NCBI GenBank assembly: GCA_023435025.1
Contig: JAEYSE010000061.1
Coordinates: 1 to 25,549 of the forward strand
Source: Bacillota bacterium
Lineage (GTDB): Bacteria > Bacillota > Clostridia > Christensenellales > CAG-138
Length of the DNA stretch: 25,549 bases
Direction of reading: 5' to 3'
In this document: positions 22,918 to 25,549 of the stretch, in pieces
How the letters are laid out: each line of letters opens with the position of its first letter
Numbering within the stretch: the stretch's first letter is position 1
Program-made: the position numbers and the translations under genes
Notes under the pieces: model-generated
The model's database searches: none
What the model was told of the DNA's origin: nothing
Seen by the model: only the letters and a program-made list of their open reading frames with translations

Positions 22918-23325
22918 TTGAAACGCTTGTACTCGCTTAAAAAAAACAGGGATTTTCAGTTTACGTACCGCGTAGGAAAATCCGTGGGCTGCCGATTGTT
23001 TACGCTTGTATATGTGCGCGACCGCCGCAAGCCGAAAAAGCCAAAAAGAAGCGATTTGCAGGCCGAAACGCATGTACGGGTGGGTTTTTCCGTGAGCAAA
23101 AAGGTCGGCAACAGCGTGCAGCGCAACCGCGCCAAGCGCAGATTGCGCGAGGCGCTTTCTCCCTATCTATACGAAATCTCTCCCGGGCATAATCTGATAT
23201 TCATTGCAAGAACCGGCGTGTTGGACGAGCCGTTTTTGAGTTTACGTCAGTCGGTATTGCAGATGCTCAAAAAGGCGGAGCTCATTAAGGGTTCACAAGC
23301 CAATAAGGGGGCGGATATCCTGTGA
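22918..23325 (+). CDS. rnpA: Ribonuclease P protein component
   Basis: The protein subunit of RNase P, which assists the catalytic RNA in cutting the 5' leader of tRNA precursors. The 135 residues begin with the family start KRLYSLKKNRDF and carry the RNR signature SVQRNRAKRRLREA (66-79). A basic insert (about 34-51, RDRRKPKKPKRSDLQAET) makes it longer than the usual 110-120. The start codon is TTG at 22918, supported by GGAAGGG eight bases upstream and by the alignment of the start. Its stop overlaps the yidD start (GTGA). Confidence 0.95.
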   Translation: MKRLYSLKKNRDFQFTYRVGKSVGCRLFTLVYVRDRRKPKKPKRSDLQAETHVRVGFSVSKKVGNSVQRNRAKRRLREALSPYLYEISPGHNLIFIARTGVLDEPFLSLRQSVLQMLKKAELIKGSQANKGADIL

Positions 23326-23534
23326 AACGGGTACTCCTGTTCCTTCTGAAGCTTTACAAAACCCATGTTTCTCCGGCTTTGCCCCAAAACCGCTGCAAAT
23401 ACCTGCCGACCTGCTCAGAGTATGCCTATGGCGCGATCCAAAAACACGGCGCGTTGCGCGGAAGCCTACTTGCCATATGGCGACTGTTACGCTGCAACCC
23501 GTTTTCAAAGGGCGGGTATGATCCCGTCCCATAA
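23322..23534 (+). CDS. yidD: Membrane protein insertion efficiency factor YidD
   Basis: A 70-residue YidD protein, a small membrane-associated factor that aids YidC-dependent insertion. The pattern KLYKTHVSPALPQNRCKYLPTCSEYA (in two halves), with Cys25, Cys31 and Cys58 in LRCNPFSKGGYDPVP, is diagnostic. An amphipathic N-terminal helix precedes it. The start is GTG, overlapping the rnpA stop by four bases. Length is usual. Confidence 0.96.
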   Translation: MKRVLLFLLKLYKTHVSPALPQNRCKYLPTCSEYAYGAIQKHGALRGSLLAIWRLLRCNPFSKGGYDPVP

Positions 23535-23666
23535 ATAGGATCCTGTTTCCTGTTCCTTTCCCTTTTCCCCACATGGGGCATGCCGCGATCGGGCATGCAA
23601 GGCATCGTCCGGATGCGCCCGGGGAGCTATGATCACTACAAGATTCGCTTGAAGGAGGGTATATAC

Positions 23667-24650
23667 TTGCAAGGAGATTTCTTTTTAACTACATGGATTT
23701 TAATGGGGATGCGGTGGCTGTACGAGAATGTCACTGTCGAAAGCATCTTCTGGACAATCTTAATCAGCACCATCGTCATTCGCGCCGCCACGGTATTCGG
23801 CGATATCCAATCCCGCAAATCCAGCATGAAGATGCAGGCCATACAGCCGGAAATCGACAAGCTCAAGCGCAAATACCCAAATGACCCGCAAAAGCTTCAG
23901 CAGGCCCAATCCAAGCTGATGAAGGAACGCGGCGTGAGCATGTGGGGCGGCTGCCTGCCCATGCTGATGATGATGCCGTTGTTCTTCTGCTTTATTGCGG
24001 CGTTCCGCTTCTGGGGCCATGAACAGATGATCAAGGTGCTCCTTGAGCTGCAAGAAACCGGCAACTCGACGCTGTTTCAGAACTTTAACTTCCTGTGGGT
24101 GCACAACATCTGGCAACCGGACAACGGCTTAAAACAAGTTGTCATGAGCGCTCAGGAGTTTTTGGCCATCCCCAATCTGCAGAACCTGATATTCTTCCAA
24201 GAGCATCCCGAGGCGCTCAAAGTATTCCAGCAGCTTGGGTTTATTATCGCGGACCCCAAGAATATTCCGCAGGCTTCGATCGATACTTATAATAACTTGG
24301 TCGCGCCGCTTGTCGCGCAGTACCAGGGCGTTAACAACGGCTGGTTCTTATGGCCGATACTCGCTGGCGGCACCACGTTCCTTTCGAGCTGGATCATGCA
24401 GAAGAACCAGCCCAAGCCCGCAGTGCAGGACAACGGGCAGCCGAGCGCAGCATCCCAGGCGCAGAGTACCAACAAGGCAATGCTTTACATCATGCCGGCC
24501 ATGTCCGTATTCTTCTGCCTGACCAGCAATACGGCATTCGCAATTTACTGGACGATCAGCAACGTAGCATCTACATTTACCAACTTGCTGTTGAACCGGA
24601 AATTTGCAAAGGATCTCGCAGCGTCTAAACCGGAGGAGGGAAAATCATGA
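23667..24650 (+). CDS. yidC: Membrane protein insertase YidC/Oxa1
   Basis: A 327-residue YidC/Oxa1 insertase that places membrane proteins alone or with SecYEG. The frame is open from 23580, but the best start is TTG at 23667 with AAGGAGGG about seven bases upstream, which puts the first membrane segment (7-40) near the N-terminus. It carries the conserved groove Arg39 in STIVIRAATVF, the cytoplasmic hairpin with QPEIDKLKRKYPNDPQK (60-76), and CLPMLMMMPLFFCFIAAF. The last segments hold NTAFAIYWTISNVAS. Unlike Bacillus SpoIIIJ there is no lipoprotein signal with Cys. A long loop (about 130-235) precedes TM 3. Overlaps khpB by ATGA. Confidence 0.94.
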   Translation: MQGDFFLTTWILMGMRWLYENVTVESIFWTILISTIVIRAATVFGDIQSRKSSMKMQAIQPEIDKLKRKYPNDPQKLQQAQSKLMKERGVSMWGGCLPMLMMMPLFFCFIAAFRFWGHEQMIKVLLELQETGNSTLFQNFNFLWVHNIWQPDNGLKQVVMSAQEFLAIPNLQNLIFFQEHPEALKVFQQLGFIIADPKNIPQASIDTYNNLVAPLVAQYQGVNNGWFLWPILAGGTTFLSSWIMQKNQPKPAVQDNGQPSAASQAQSTNKAMLYIMPAMSVFFCLTSNTAFAIYWTISNVASTFTNLLLNRKFAKDLAASKPEEGKS

Positions 24651-25537
24651 AAAGCGGGGAATTTACCGGCCGCTCCATTGATGAAGCTGTTTTCCACGGC
24701 CTGCAGGAACTGGGCCTTTCCATTGACGAGGTTCGGATTGAAACGCTGCAGAACGAAAGCAAGGGGCTCTTTGGCATTGGCGCAAAGCTTGCCCGCGTGC
24801 GCCTGACTGAGCGCGAACAGGACGACGAAATCCCCGTACAGAAGCCCCGTGTTTTCGAAGAGCGGGAACAACGCACCGAACGCCCGCGCGAACAGCGCGA
24901 AAACAGACCGCAGGGAGAAGAGCGCCGCGAAAGCAGGCCGCAGGTCGGGGAACGCCGGGAAAACAGGCCCCAGGGTAACAGGCAAAACGAGGGCCGCAGA
25001 GAAGAGCGCCCGCAGAGCAGGCACGAAGAACCTCATAAAGCGCCACAGCCGCCTGCTGAAGAGTACGCCTATAGCGCCGAAGTGGCGAAAGATCATCCCG
25101 CGGGCCAATTCTTATCCGGCTTGCTGCAGCATATGGGCGTAGAGGCGGATGTGCGCGCGGCTGAAGTGGAAAATGGCGTACGCCTGTCCATAGATAGCCG
25201 CACCAAAGGCTTGTTGATCGGCCGTCGCGGTGAAACGTTGGATGCCATGCAGTATCTGACCTCGCTGGTTGTCAACCGTACGCGCAAGCAGGAAAAGTAC
25301 CTGCGCGTAACGCTCGATACCGAGGATTACCGCAGCAAGCGGGAAGATACGCTTGTGCGCCTTGCCCGCAGGCAGGCTGCAAGGGTCAAATCCACCGGCC
25401 GTCCCATCGCTATGGAGCCCATGAACCCCTACGAACGCCGGGTGCTGCATGCCTCGCTGCAGAACAATCCCTATGTGACCACCCATAGCGAAGGCGAAGA
25501 ACCCAACCGCCGCGTTGTGATTATGCCGAAGAAGTAA
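24647..25537 (+). CDS. khpB: RNA-binding protein KhpB (Jag/EloR)
   Basis: KhpB (Jag, EloR) pairs with KhpA and controls cell elongation and division by RNA binding. The 296 residues show the Jag-N domain (1-52, with SKGLFGIGAKLARVR), a charged linker (53-148), a KH domain (about 150-225) with the GxxG loop IGRRGE (191-196), and an R3H domain (about 226-295) with Arg264 and His268 in ERRVLH. The linker contains three tandem decapeptides (81-110) of the form xERRENRPQG. GGAGGAGGG precedes the ATG, which overlaps the yidC stop. The gene ends 12 bases before the window end, so the next gene is not seen. Confidence 0.96.
   Translation: MKSGEFTGRSIDEAVFHGLQELGLSIDEVRIETLQNESKGLFGIGAKLARVRLTEREQDDEIPVQKPRVFEEREQRTERPREQRENRPQGEERRESRPQVGERRENRPQGNRQNEGRREERPQSRHEEPHKAPQPPAEEYAYSAEVAKDHPAGQFLSGLLQHMGVEADVRAAEVENGVRLSIDSRTKGLLIGRRGETLDAMQYLTSLVVNRTRKQEKYLRVTLDTEDYRSKREDTLVRLARRQAARVKSTGRPIAMEPMNPYERRVLHASLQNNPYVTTHSEGEEPNRRVVIMPKK
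24887..24976 (+). repeat. Three 30-bp tandem repeats inside khpB
   Basis: Encodes residues 81-90, 91-100 and 101-110 of KhpB: REQRENRPQG, EERRESRPQV and GERRENRPQG, followed by a degenerate fourth unit. At the DNA level the units share GAACGCCGGGAAAACAG-like words with scattered changes. Confidence 0.75.
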
Positions 25538-25549
25538 AAAGTATCATTA

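Overview
The window looks like chromosome of a GC-rich (by eye 55-60 %) Gram-positive anaerobe of the class Clostridia. Grounds: strong AGGAGG-type ribosome binding sites, the rpmH-rnpA-yidD-yidC-khpB (jag) cluster, paired ACT/UPF0210 genes, DegV proteins, SbcCD, class F-like sortases and a Gram-positive LexA box. The family is not resolved; a Christensenellaceae-like gut bacterium is only a guess. No complete mobile element, tRNA, rRNA or CRISPR array is visible.

Layout. 1-1390: a two-gene phage-type lysis cassette (PGRP-type amidase with SH3 tail, then a holin-like protein) closed by a strong terminator. 1393-3327 (-): nitroreductase behind mnmE. 3511-5162 (-): ACT protein and UPF0210 protein. 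5261-7611 (-): AlkZ-related protein, rsmI and a TrmN6-like methyltransferase. 7633-10318 (-): three single-gene units with near-identical promoters, namely two duplicated sortase genes and an ArpU/RinA-like regulator with a LexA box over its start region. 10434-12111: a DUF6054-like gene (+) convergent with rarA (-). 12305-15726 (+): flippase-like membrane protein, a SAM methyltransferase and a protein that fuses two RluA-type pseudouridine synthases. 15820-20054 (-): sbcD-sbcC. 20296-22121 (-): two DegV paralogues. 22567-25537 (+): rpmH, rnpA, yidD, yidC, khpB.

How the genes work together. Much of the window is RNA modification and translation (mnmE, rsmI, trmN6-like, methyltransferase, double pseudouridine synthase, L34, RNase P protein), DNA repair (rarA, sbcCD, AlkZ-related) and envelope biogenesis (YidD/YidC, KhpB, sortases, flippase).

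Most striking are the spaces between genes. Several intergenic intervals carry dense arrays of perfect hairpins that recur in the window with compensatory base changes. A second, about 115-bp repeat occurs twice. The other main leads are the double pseudouridine synthase, the duplication of a complete sortase transcription unit, the LexA-boxed orphan phage-like regulator, a 30-bp tandem repeat inside khpB, and a structured rpmH-rnpA gap. mnmE lies about 19 kb from its usual neighbour khpB and points the other way.
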